DNA of 46,981 bases from NCBI GenBank assembly GCA_014381785.1, contig JACNKZ010000036.1:1-46981 (forward strand). The letters run 5' to 3'. Source of the DNA: Kiritimatiellota bacterium (lineage in GTDB: Bacteria > Verrucomicrobiota > Kiritimatiellia > Kiritimatiellales > Tichowtungiaceae). A program made the position numbers and the translations under genes. Under the pieces are notes generated by a model. The model was given only the letters and a program-made list of their open reading frames with translations, ran no database searches and was not told the origin of the DNA. Below are positions 24,308 through 33,100 of this stretch, piece after piece. Each line of letters opens with the position of its first letter. Positions within the stretch are counted from its first letter, which is position 1.

Positions 24308-25312
24308 ATGTCTGAAGAAACAATAGCCTCTATTCAACTGCCGGACCCCGTCCAGCTAATTGTCAGCAACTCCCCGCATATTCGCGGAGGGGAAACGATC
24401 TCAAAAATTATGGTGCACGTTCTCGTTGCCCTGGCTCCCGCCGCGGCGGCCGCCATCTGGTTTTTCGGGTTTGCGGCGCTGCAGGTGATGGTGCTGTGCA
24501 CCGTCGGCTGTGTGGCCGTGGAGGAAATCTGGAACAAGTGCGCCGGACGTAAGCCGACCTGGAAAGACGGCAGCGCCGCGCTGACCGGTCTGTTGCTGGC
24601 CATGAACCTCTCCGCGGGCGCCCCGTGGTGGATCTGCATCCTCGGCGCGCTGCTCGCCATCGGTCTCGGTAAACAGATTTTCGGCGGTCTCGGCTTCAAC
24701 CCCTTTAATCCGGCGCTGGTCGCCCGCGTGGCGCTGCTGATCGGGTTTCCGCAGCTGATGACCTCCTGGGTGGTTCCAAACCCTGGAAACTTCGCCGCTT
24801 GCGATGCGCTGACCGGCGCTACGCCGCTGGGCGCCTCGGGAGAGGCGGTTGCCTCGCTGAGCAATCTATTCATCGGTAACGTCGGCGGCTGCCTGGGTGA
24901 AACCTCGGCGCTGGCGCTACTTATCGGCGGATTCTATCTGCTGATTAAAAAGCTGATCAAATGGCAGGTGCCCGCCGCCTTTATCGGAACCGTCGCGCTG
25001 ATCAGTGCAGTGGTCCATCACTTTAATCCAGACCTGACCCAGCCCGCGCTCTACCACATCCTCGCCGGCGGCCTGCTGATCGGCGCCTTCTTTATGGCCA
25101 CTGACATGGTCACCTCTCCGATGACCGCCAACGGCGCGCTGATCTTTGGTTTCGGGTGCGGACTCATCACCAGCGTGATCCGCATCTGGGGCGGCTACCC
25201 CGAAGGCGTCAGTTTTTCCATCCTCTTTATGAATGCGCTCACGCCTTTGATCGACCGGTCCACCATCGGTAAACCGTTCGGCTACATCCGCATTAAAAAG
25301 GAAAAAGACTAA
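24308..25312 (+). CDS. rnfD: Rnf electron transport complex subunit D
   Basis: Polytopic membrane subunit carrying a covalent FMN. 334 aa. The flavinylation motif is ALTGATPLG, with Thr as the expected attachment site, in the typical place between membrane helices. GGLGFNPFNPALVARVALL and DMVTSPMTANGALIFG are further family signatures. Start at ATG 24308, four bases after the rnfC stop. ApbE, encoded 3.5 kb away, would attach the FMN. The stop codon touches an 18-base inverted repeat. Confidence 0.95.
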   Translation: MSEETIASIQLPDPVQLIVSNSPHIRGGETISKIMVHVLVALAPAAAAAIWFFGFAALQVMVLCTVGCVAVEEIWNKCAGRKPTWKDGSAALTGLLLAMNLSAGAPWWICILGALLAIGLGKQIFGGLGFNPFNPALVARVALLIGFPQLMTSWVVPNPGNFAACDALTGATPLGASGEAVASLSNLFIGNVGGCLGETSALALLIGGFYLLIKKLIKWQVPAAFIGTVALISAVVHHFNPDLTQPALYHILAGGLLIGAFFMATDMVTSPMTANGALIFGFGCGLITSVIRIWGGYPEGVSFSILFMNALTPLIDRSTIGKPFGYIRIKKEKD

Positions 25313-25393
25313 ACCACGAAATACACAAACCACACGAAAACGAATGCACCGCTTTCTTTCTCCTCTTTTGTGTATTTTGTGTATTTCGTGGTT
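25312..25393. repeat. 18-bp perfect inverted repeat, rnfD-rnfG spacer
   Basis: AACCACGAAATACACAAA (25312-25329) and its exact complement (25376-25393) around 46 bases. It starts in the rnfD stop codon and ends 20 bases before the rnfG start. The AACCACGAA end matches the units at 20344. Confidence 0.85.
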
Positions 25394-25413
25394 AACATGA
25401 TTTGAGAAAAACT

Positions 25414-26070
25414 ATGAATACTAAAGTTAATATCCCCGTGCTCACCGTTTCGCTGGCCCTGATTGCCGGCATCGCCGCCGGACTGCTCGGATGGGTCTAT
25501 AAGGCCACCGAAGCGCCGATTGCCGCCGCTCTGCAGGAAAAAACCAATACTGCGCTGCGCGAGGTGCTACCCGCCTTCGACAACCAGCCCGGCGAAGAAA
25601 CCGTCGTGGTCGGCGATGTCACCTTCTATATCGGACGCAACGAAGGAAAAATCGTCGGGTTTGCCGGAGAGACCATCACTCCGAAAGGATACAACGGTAA
25701 CATTACCGTTCTCGCGGGACTTTTGCCGGACGGAACGATCTCCACCGTTCTCGTGACTCGGCAGGCGGAAACGCCCGGCCTCGGAACCGTCGTTTGTGAA
25801 CGCACGCGCCAGAAAACGCTTTCAGGCCTGATTAAAGGCGAAAAAGAAACCGGCCTGCCGCCCAACGCGGTGCTCGATCAGTTTAGCGGCATGGCGGCCA
25901 AAGCCGGTGCGCCGGAATGGAAAGTTAAAAAGGATGGCGGAACACTCGATGCCGTCACCGGCGCCACCATCACCAGCCGCGCGGTTTCCAGCGCGGTGTT
26001 TGAAATCGCAGAAACCTTTGCGACGAAGCGTGAAACGCTTCTTTCAGGGATTACTGGATCACAGGATTAA
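25414..26070 (+). CDS. rnfG: Rnf electron transport complex subunit G
   Basis: Periplasmic-facing flavoprotein with one N-terminal membrane helix (residues 5-28). 218 aa. The FMN attachment motif LDAVTGATITSRAV is present, with the second Thr as the covalent site, as in NqrC. ETPGLGT is also conserved. ATG 25414 is favoured; an in-frame TTG four codons earlier lacks support. Confidence 0.94.
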   Translation: MNTKVNIPVLTVSLALIAGIAAGLLGWVYKATEAPIAAALQEKTNTALREVLPAFDNQPGEETVVVGDVTFYIGRNEGKIVGFAGETITPKGYNGNITVLAGLLPDGTISTVLVTRQAETPGLGTVVCERTRQKTLSGLIKGEKETGLPPNAVLDQFSGMAAKAGAPEWKVKKDGGTLDAVTGATITSRAVSSAVFEIAETFATKRETLLSGITGSQD

Positions 26071-26080
26071 TGGAGTATTG

Positions 26081-26812
26081 ATGATGAAAAACCAAAAAAA
26101 AGAAAACTCTTCCAGCACTCCAAAAATCCAAAAATCCATTACTCCGCTCTTTCGAGAGTTCTCGAAAGGGCTCTTTCGTGAAAATCCCGTCTTTGTACTG
26201 CTGCTCGGCATGTGTCCGACGCTGGCGGTTACCAATAATGCGGTCAACGGTCTCGGGATGGGCGTCGCCACACTCTGCGTGTTGCTCGGCAGCAACATCG
26301 TCATCTCGATGATCCGTCATCTGGTTCCGAAAAAAGTGCGCATTCCCTGCTACATTGTCGTCATCGCATCTTTTGTGACGATCGTCGATCTGCTGATGCA
26401 GGCCTACGCCCCGCGCTCGCTCTACGAAGCGCTCGGTATCTTTATTCCGCTGATCGTCGTCAACTGCATCGTTCTGGGTCGCGCTGAGGCCTTTGCTTCG
26501 AAAAACGGTGTTGTCGCATCCATCTGTGACGCGCTCGGCATGGGGCTTGGCTTTACGCTCGCGCTCGTCATTCTGGGCGGCTCACGTGAATTCCTTGCCA
26601 GTGGTTCGTTCTTTCAGATCAAACTGATCGAAGGATGGTCGCAGGACTTCATGCTCATGGGGCAGGCGCCCGGCGCCTTTATCCTGCTCGGCATCTTCCT
26701 CGGTATCATCAACTGGGTGAACATTCGCAAAGCCAAAAAGGCGGGTCAGTCCTACACGCCGCCCGGTCTCGACTGCCGTACCTGCAGCCTCTGCAATCTC
26801 GGAAAAGATTAG
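26081..26812 (+). CDS. rnfE: Rnf electron transport complex subunit E
   Basis: Membrane subunit paralogous to RnfA. 243 aa, six hydrophobic segments, with NPVFVLLLGMCPTLAVTNNAVN and PLIVVNCIVLGRAEAFAS as the cysteine-bearing signatures. Two adjacent ATGs (26081, 26084) follow TGGAG. The first 20 residues (MMKNQKKENSSSTPKIQKS) are longer than usual and are encoded by a repeat-like stretch containing CCAAAAATCCAAAAATCC. The C-terminus has CRTCSLCNL. Last gene of the operon. Confidence 0.93.
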   Translation: MMKNQKKENSSSTPKIQKSITPLFREFSKGLFRENPVFVLLLGMCPTLAVTNNAVNGLGMGVATLCVLLGSNIVISMIRHLVPKKVRIPCYIVVIASFVTIVDLLMQAYAPRSLYEALGIFIPLIVVNCIVLGRAEAFASKNGVVASICDALGMGLGFTLALVILGGSREFLASGSFFQIKLIEGWSQDFMLMGQAPGAFILLGIFLGIINWVNIRKAKKAGQSYTPPGLDCRTCSLCNLGKD

Positions 26813-26822
26813 CCTTAACCAT

Positions 26823-26867
26823 GGGTTGGAAAACAGAACGAGTGTCCCGCTCGTTTTCCCAACCCTT
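26823..26867 (+). terminator. Hairpin at the end of the rnf operon
   Basis: GGGTTGGAAAAC and AACGAG on the left pair with CTCGTT and TTTTCCCAACCC on the right, 15 bases after the rnfE stop. A stable stem, but no proper T run follows, so termination is only likely. The arms contain halves of the TTCCAA palindrome. Confidence 0.45.
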
Positions 26868-26922
26868 GTAAACTGTAGGTGCGGGCGATGACCGCGCCCG
26901 ACGTTCGCGGCTACAATTTTTG

Positions 26923-27018
26923 CCGTTCCCGTTCGGTCTCTTCTTTTGGGGAATACCAAAAGCACGCTCGCTACGCTTCGGGTCCGAACCTTGGAAGAAA
27001 AGGTTCCAAGCATTGGAA
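26923..27018 (-). repeat. Composite intergenic element, copy 3
   Basis: Minus-strand reading gives GAAGCGTAGCGAGCG, GCTTTTGGTATTCCCCAAAAG and GAACGGGAACGGCA, matching the composite elements at 15596, 16203 and 43077. It is bordered by the perfect palindrome TTCCAA-GCA-TTGGAA at 27004-27018. It lies in the convergent rnfE / DUF362 spacer. Confidence 0.5.
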
Positions 27019-27044
27019 AATCATTCCACGCAACCTGTCCCGCC

Positions 27045-28229
27045 TTAATCCTTCTCAGCGCTTTGCTGCAGGACCTTGAAGATCTGGCTGCCGACGGGTG
27101 GACAGCCGGGGACAAAGATCCCGCCGACGCACTGCCGGACGGTGCACTGTCCAATGCAGAGCGTGCCCTCGGGCAGTTCGTCGTGTCCTTTGCCGATAGC
27201 GACGCGCAGGCGGTCGCCAGCCGGAATATACTCGGGGAGCACATCGCCGTAACGCTGAAGGAAAAGAAGCAGGGTGGACTGGCAGGCGCTGCAGGAGTTT
27301 TTATCGAGCACTTCGACGTTGGGAAATTCAAACGTCAGATTCTTCGGCGCGGCCATAAACTCGGAGGCGTAATCCATCCAGTTTTCCGGCGACACCTTGA
27401 TTTGGTCGAGATCAATGATGCCGCACCCATTGGCGGCGCCGATCCGCAGGTGCGGAACTTCGGTCGCGCTGCGGCCCATCAGGCGGCAGGCCACCGCGTC
27501 AGCGGCAAAGGCATCGCTTCCGGCGAGTACCACATTCAGCTCTTTGGGCGTTCCGGCGCCCGGGCCGAGCCCCTCCATGCAGATCGACCCGTCAATGATC
27601 GAAAAGTGCGGGAGCAGGACGGTGGCCATATCGCCGATGGCGATATCGAGCGACTTGTCGGTCGTGTCCGGCAGTTGCGGAAGCATGTGCAGATCGACCT
27701 TGCTGCGTCGCCACAGGCAGCCCTTCATGTTTTTAATCGCGAGGGTTACTCCGGTATGCATGTGAATTTTCATGACCGGAATGGAAACGATAAAGTCGAA
27801 CTCGGGAACATCGGCGCACAGCTTGAGCGAATGGATTACCTTGCCGTCCGGGATGGGCGTGTCGAGCGGCGGGCGTTCATCGAAGTCAATCAGCGGACAG
27901 TTCTTTTCGTTGGCCATGGCGGTCATGCCGGCCATTTCGAATGCTTCCAATGTCTTTACGCCGGTGATCGGGCTTTCGCCGATAGATACCTCTGCGCCGG
28001 CCGCGCGGAACGCGTCGATGGCCGCGGCCACCACCTGCGGGTTGGTGTTCACCCCGGTGCCGAACTCCGACATCCGCCCGACGTTGGGCTTAAGCAGAAC
28101 CGTCTTTCCCTTTACGGGGGAGAGATCAACCTCTTTAAGCGCGGCGAGGGTGTTGGCGTAGGCATCGGGGCCGTGCGCCACATGGACCTCCGGCGACTGC
28201 GGATTCGGGTTTAACGGATTGGAAAACAT
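27045..28229 (-). CDS. DUF362 protein with cysteine-rich C-terminus
   Basis: 394 aa. The DUF362 core includes VLLKPNVGRMSEFGTGVNTN, SIPVMKIHMHTGVTLAIKNM and a central AFAADAVACRLMG. The last 85 residues hold six cysteines (about 313, 316, 358, 362, 367, 376) as CSAC, CIGQCTVRQC and PGCPP, a pattern that recalls iron-sulfur binding in NuoB-like small subunits. DUF362 function is not firmly known. It lies beside Rnf, downstream of a PadR gene and of one of two matching palindromic operators. No Shine-Dalgarno is visible before ATG 28229. Confidence 0.8.
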   Translation of the reverse strand: MFSNPLNPNPQSPEVHVAHGPDAYANTLAALKEVDLSPVKGKTVLLKPNVGRMSEFGTGVNTNPQVVAAAIDAFRAAGAEVSIGESPITGVKTLEAFEMAGMTAMANEKNCPLIDFDERPPLDTPIPDGKVIHSLKLCADVPEFDFIVSIPVMKIHMHTGVTLAIKNMKGCLWRRSKVDLHMLPQLPDTTDKSLDIAIGDMATVLLPHFSIIDGSICMEGLGPGAGTPKELNVVLAGSDAFAADAVACRLMGRSATEVPHLRIGAANGCGIIDLDQIKVSPENWMDYASEFMAAPKNLTFEFPNVEVLDKNSCSACQSTLLLFLQRYGDVLPEYIPAGDRLRVAIGKGHDELPEGTLCIGQCTVRQCVGGIFVPGCPPVGSQIFKVLQQSAEKD

Positions 28230-28327
28230 AAGCGGTTAGTATATCGAAAAGTTAAATCGGAGCAATGCAACAAGCTTAATTCAGCCCGTAAACCGCGCCG
28301 GTCATTCCCCGTCCATTCCGGATTTTG

Positions 28328-28354
28328 GTATATATATCATATAATGATATATAC
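28328..28354. promoter_or_regulatory. Palindromic operator downstream of padR
   Basis: 27 bases: GTATATATATCAT, ATA, ATGATATATAC. It lies just past the padR stop and about 100 bases upstream of the DUF362 start on the same strand. Identical to the site at 28704 except for the three central bases. Confidence 0.65.
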
Positions 28355-28355
28355 G

Positions 28356-28700
28356 TTATGTTTTGCAGTTTTTGAGGAGGCGGTTAATGCCGCCGGAGAA
28401 TTTTTCCCACTTCAGGGCGCGAACTTTCAACTCGGTTGCCCCCCTGGAGGTAATCCGGTAGACCTTTCGTTCGCGGTTTTTGCAGACGATTTCTGTGCGG
28501 CTTTTCAGCCAGCCCGTTTTTTCCATCCATGCGAGCAGGGGATAGAGGCGCCCGAAAGATGGATGCACGGTTCGGTTTGAAAGATCGGCCAATTCCTGCC
28601 GGATGCGATAGCCGTGCATTGGACCCCGGTCATTGAGTAGCGCCAGGATCAGCATCTCCGTATGACCCTTCACCATTTCTCCGTCAATACTGCGTTTCAT
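28356..28700 (-). CDS. PadR-family transcriptional regulator
   Basis: 114 aa winged-helix repressor. MVKGHTEMLILALLNDRGPM, HGYRIRQEL, HPSFGRLYPLLAWMEKTGWL and KVYRITSRGATEL follow the PadR N-terminal domain closely; the extra C-terminal helical domain of PadR-s2 members is absent. The start codon is three bases from a 27-base palindrome, leaving no Shine-Dalgarno; an internal GTG at 28673 after GGAG is an alternative. It probably represses itself and one or both neighbours (DUF362, apbE). The ligand is unknown. Confidence 0.9.
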   Translation of the reverse strand: MKRSIDGEMVKGHTEMLILALLNDRGPMHGYRIRQELADLSNRTVHPSFGRLYPLLAWMEKTGWLKSRTEIVCKNRERKVYRITSRGATELKVRALKWEKFSGGINRLLKNCKT

Positions 28701-28703
28701 GCG

Positions 28704-28730
28704 GTATATATATCATTATATGATATATAC
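28704..28730. promoter_or_regulatory. Palindromic operator between padR and apbE
   Basis: 27 bases: GTATATATATCAT, TAT, ATGATATATAC, immediately upstream of padR and 73 bases before apbE in the divergent direction. Near-identical to 28328-28354. Confidence 0.7.
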
Positions 28731-28803
28731 ACAAGTTCCGTTAAAAATGGGTTGTTTTGATGATTTTACCTTTAAATGATTTTGTAACCGGCCCTCGCTG
28801 TTT

Positions 28804-29865
28804 ATGCTTTTGACTATGAGTTTAAGGAAATCATGGAAGCTGATCTGGGTGGGAGCATGCGTCGTATTGTTCCTGATTGTGTTCTTTTCGTTTCAGGGCG
28901 TTCGCAACCCGTCCTGGCGCGGTCTTACAATGGGAACGTCTTATTCGATCACCATTGCGGACCGCCCGCGCCCGGCCGAGCTGGCTGACATCAAAGCCTC
29001 GATTGAAAAGCGGCTGGCGGAAGTCGACGCGCAAATGTCCACCTGGAACCCGGACAGCGAAATTTCAAAGTTTAACGACTTCAAGAGGTTGCCTGCCCTG
29101 AGGGAACTCGAAGGGGAAAATTTTTCCGTATCGCCGGAGTTTGCCGCCGTGGTGAGACGGGCGCTCAAAATCGCCGCCGCAACGGATGGCGCATTTGATC
29201 CGACCGTTAAGCCGCTGGTCGATCACTGGGGCTTCGGGGCGCAAGCGGACGCCGAACCGGTTGCCGAGCTGATGAAGGCGGTGGGCTGGCAGAAGGTGCG
29301 GGTTGAAAACAATGCGCTCCTGAAAGCGAATCCCGATGTTCAGCTCGACCTTTCCGCGATTGCCAAGGGTTACGGCGTGGATGCCGTCGCCGAGGTGATC
29401 CGATCTTCCGGTTTCACAAACTTCCTCGTTGAGATCGGCGGGGAAGTGGTGACATCCGGCACAAAAGAAAACGACGAGCCGTGGCGGATCGGAATTGAAA
29501 ACCCGCAGCCTGACGGTGAGATTTTCCAAGCATTGGAACTTTCCGGCGGCGGCATGGCGACCTCCGGCGACTATCGCAATTTTCGTCTGCGGGAGGACGG
29601 CACCCGCTACTCGCACATCATCGATCCCGCTACCGGCATGCCGGCGGAAAGCGATGTGGCTTCGGTCAGCGTGATGGCCTCCGCCTGCATGGACGCCGAC
29701 GCCGTTGCCACCGCGCTGTTTGTGATGGGATCCGAAAAAGGGTTCCAGTGGGTGGAGACTCATCCAGAATTTGAAGCACTCTTCATTCTTCACTCCAACC
29801 AGACCTTCACCACCCGCGCCACATCCGGCTTCCCAATAGAAGAACTAACCACTAATTCACACTAA
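28804..29865 (+). CDS. apbE: ApbE flavin transferase
   Basis: Transfers FMN from FAD to Thr of RnfD, RnfG and similar proteins. 353 aa, one N-terminal membrane helix (residues about 13-30) that exports it to the cell surface side. Family motifs: TMGTSYSI, DAQMSTWNPDSEISKFN, DLSAIAKGYGVDAVAE, NFLVEIGGEV, ATSGDYRNF, HIIDPATGMPA and CMDADAVATALFVMG. ATG 28816 is an equally good start; neither has a clear Shine-Dalgarno. A TTCCAA palindrome is read as IFQALEL. The last residues (EELTTNSH) come from an AACCACTAATTCACACTAAT repeat. Its targets RnfD and RnfG are encoded nearby. Confidence 0.94.
   Translation: MLLTMSLRKSWKLIWVGACVVLFLIVFFSFQGVRNPSWRGLTMGTSYSITIADRPRPAELADIKASIEKRLAEVDAQMSTWNPDSEISKFNDFKRLPALRELEGENFSVSPEFAAVVRRALKIAAATDGAFDPTVKPLVDHWGFGAQADAEPVAELMKAVGWQKVRVENNALLKANPDVQLDLSAIAKGYGVDAVAEVIRSSGFTNFLVEIGGEVVTSGTKENDEPWRIGIENPQPDGEIFQALELSGGGMATSGDYRNFRLREDGTRYSHIIDPATGMPAESDVASVSVMASACMDADAVATALFVMGSEKGFQWVETHPEFEALFILHSNQTFTTRATSGFPIEELTTNSH
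29524..29538. repeat. TTCCAA palindrome, in apbE
   Basis: Perfect core TTCCAA-GCA-TTGGAA, read as FQALE, in a surface region just before the conserved ATSGDY motif. Confidence 0.85.
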
Positions 29866-29886
29866 TCGACACTGATTAAGAAAGAG

Positions 29887-30115
29887 TTTTGACCGGATAA
29901 CAGGATGGTCGAGATTTAAAATATTTGTAACCGCGAAGACTCCAAGATCACAAAGGAAGAATGATCCAAAAACAAACGGGAAGGATTCCGGAAGTGTGTT
30001 CACTCACAAACCGGTTTGCGAATGAACACACATTGCGTAATCCAACCCTGCGAGCAGGGTGCCCCGATTCATCGGGGCCGGTTTGTTTGCTGTTAATCCT
30101 GTAATCCTGTCAAAA
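29887..30115. repeat. AACAGGAT-ended element, apbE-hypF spacer
   Basis: Ends TTTTGACCGGATAACAGGAT (29887-29906) and ATCCTGTAATCCTGTCAAAA (30096-30115), inverted with two mismatches. Inside is a hairpin GTGTGTTCA/TGAACACAC around the self-complementary CAAACCGGTTTG (29994-30031), and CCCCGATTCATCGGGG. No coding capacity. Related elements are in the hypC-hypD and hypD-hypE spacers. Confidence 0.7.
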
Positions 30116-30182
30116 ACATCTCCCTCTGATTCGTGGAAATTAGTGAAGATTCATGGTTAAAAGCTGATATGCTCTGTCGCTT

Positions 30183-33100
30183 ATGGCAACAACCATCCAG
30201 ATTAAAGGCATTGTGCAGGGCGTCGGTTTCCGCCCGCACGTCTGGAAGCTGGCAACCGGCCTCGGCCTGACCGGCTTCGTTCGCAACGATTCCGATGGCG
30301 TAACCATAAGGATAGAAGAAGGCGATGCCGAACGCTTCATTGAGGAGTTGAAATCCAACCCGCCGCCGCTTTCCAAAATCACGGAAATCATCACCTTTAT
30401 TGAACCGCGAATGAATCCTCCTTCGCCAAAGGCTTCGGCGGGACAGGCTACGAATGAACGGGAAGAGGGTTTTAGAATTGTGGAAAGCGAGGAGGGTGCG
30501 GAGAAGAGCGTTCAGATTTCACCGGACATCTCAATCTGTGAGGACTGCCTGCGCGAGCTCTTTGATCCTGCCGACCGCCGTCATGGCTATCCATTTATCA
30601 ACTGCGTCAACTGCGGCCCGCGCTACTCGATCATCAACGCGCTGCCGTACGACCGCCCCAATACCAGCATGGCGGAGTTCGAACTTTGCTCCGACTGCGC
30701 GGCCGAGTATGCCGATCCCGCCGACCGCCGCTACCACGCTCAGCCGGTTGCCTGTCCTGCCTGCGGTCCGAAACTGTGGTTTTATGAGAAACCATACCTT
30801 GCAAGGTATGGTTTAAGTGGCCCGGCGGACTCCACCTTTTGGACTATACATTGGAAGGAATCCATTGAGGCCGGGAAGATTGTGGCGGTTAAAGGAATCG
30901 GCGGCTTTCATCTGGCCTGCGACGCGCTCAACGCGGAGGCGGTTGCCGAGCTGCGGCGCCGCAAGGCGCGCGAAAACAAACCCTTCGCGCTGATGGTGCC
31001 GGATCTCGACTGGGTCAAACAGACTTGTGAGCTATCCGCTGCCGAAGAAAAACTGCTCACCTCCCGCGAGCGGCCGATTGTGGTGCTGCGCATCAAAAAA
31101 AGTACCGCCTCCGGCGGCATAAATCTCCAAGGTTTGTCGCGCCCAGAGGTTGCTGCTTCGCATTCGCGAAGCCTCTTCCGCTCCGCTCCAGTGGAAAATA
31201 TTGCTCCGAACCTCAATACACTCGGTGTCATGCTGCCGTACACGCCGATGCACCATCTCATGTTCGACGCGGTCAAGCGCCCGCTGGTGATGACCAGCGC
31301 CAATTATTCGTCCGAGCCGATGATTCACACCAACGAGGATGCGCTCAAAACGCTCAACGGTCTCGCCGATGAGTTTCTGCTGCACGACCGCGACATCGTT
31401 AACCGCTGCGACGACTCCGTCTGCGCGGTCTACGGCGGCCAGACCATTATCCTGCGCCCCGGCCGCGGCATGGGTCCAGTTTCGTTTCCCTTTTCTTCTA
31501 TAGGCAGGCGGGACGCCTGCGATACGGACGAACAGGGCAGGCGGGACGCCCGCGATACGGTACCGCAGGCGTCCCGCCTGCCTTCGTTTAACCCCGTGCT
31601 AGACGTTCAACAGTCGCGCCGAAAAAACCTGCCGCACTGGACGCAGGAGCGCAGTACCTATTTTGTTACGTTTCGATTGTCTGATTCCATTGCTCAATCC
31701 CGAATTAGTGAATACAGAGAGTTAAGAGAAAAGTGGCAAGAGTATCATCAGCCTCCGTACAGCGAACAAGAGCAGGATCAATTCGACACGCTATTCTCTA
31801 TGCGTGTTAATAATTGGCTCGATGAGGGGGCTGGCTCATGCATTCTTCATAAGCCGGGTGTTGCAAAAATCGTTGCTGACGCATTGCTCCATTTTAACGA
31901 GCAACGCTATGTGCTAAACGAGTGGGTCATTATGCCAAATCACGTACATGTGTTGGTAGCACCGCTGCCCGGCTATGAACTGGCTTCGATTTTGCATTCA
32001 TGGAAATCTCTTTCGGCGCACAAAATCAATGAGCACCTTGATGGAAATGGATCTGTTTGGAAGCAGGAAAGTTATGATCACATCGTGCGTGATCAGGAAG
32101 AGTTGAACCGGATTCGAGAGTATATTCGAAGCAACCCCCGTAAAGCAGGGGTCACGGCATTGCAAGGCAGGCGGGACGCCTGCGATACGGACGAACAGGG
32201 CAGGCGGGACGCCTGCGATATGGTACCGCAGGCGTCCCGCCTGCCTTGTTGCGTTGTCGGAATCGGTGCCGATATGAAAAACACCTTTGCGGTGGCGCAC
32301 AACGGATGGATCACGCTTTCACCTTATATAGGCGACCTCGAAAATCCGGAGACGCAGGAAATCCTCAAGACGGGTGTGCAGCGTTATCTCGAATGCTTCG
32401 ACTTGAAGCCGGAATTGATCGTGCATGATTTACACCCCGACTACTTTTCGACCCACATCGCAAAACAGTTTTCCGAAGTTCGGAAACCGGTGCAGCATCA
32501 CCACGCGCACTGCATTGCGGCGGCGGTGGAGCATGGCATCGCGGGCCGCGCTATGGGCGTGGCGTTTGACGGCACCGGCTACGGCAGCGACGGCACCATC
32601 TGGGGCGGAGAGATCCTGGAGTTCGATGCGCAGTCATTTGAACGCAAATTCCATCTGCGGCCGTTCGCGCTGCCCGGCGGCGAAAGGGCGGTCAAAGAAC
32701 CGAAGCGCACGCTCATATCCGTTCTCTCAAGTTTCCAATGTTTGGAAAAAATCGAAGCGGATTTTCCAAACCTTGGAAAAAATGTGCTGACGCAGATTGA
32801 GAGCGGCATTAACTGCCCGATGACGTCGAGCATGGGGCGGCTGTTTGATGCGGCGGCGGTTCTGCTCGGTGCCTGCGAAACACCGACCTTTGACGGCGAG
32901 GGGCCGATGCGCCTTGAGGCGATGGCCGATTTAAATGAGCAGGGCGCACTTCCGTTTGCCATCCATGATGGTGTGATTGATTGGATTCCCCTGTTTGAAG
33001 AGCTAATCAATCGACAATCGGCAATCGGTAATCGGCAATTATCGGCTCAATTCCACAACACGATCGTCGAAATCGTTTTCCAATGCTTAGAAAAACTGGA

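Noticed and set aside
22867-24309. 480-codon open frame opposite rnfC
   Set aside because: Shadow of rnfC, which has clear iron-sulfur and flavin motifs in the plus frame.
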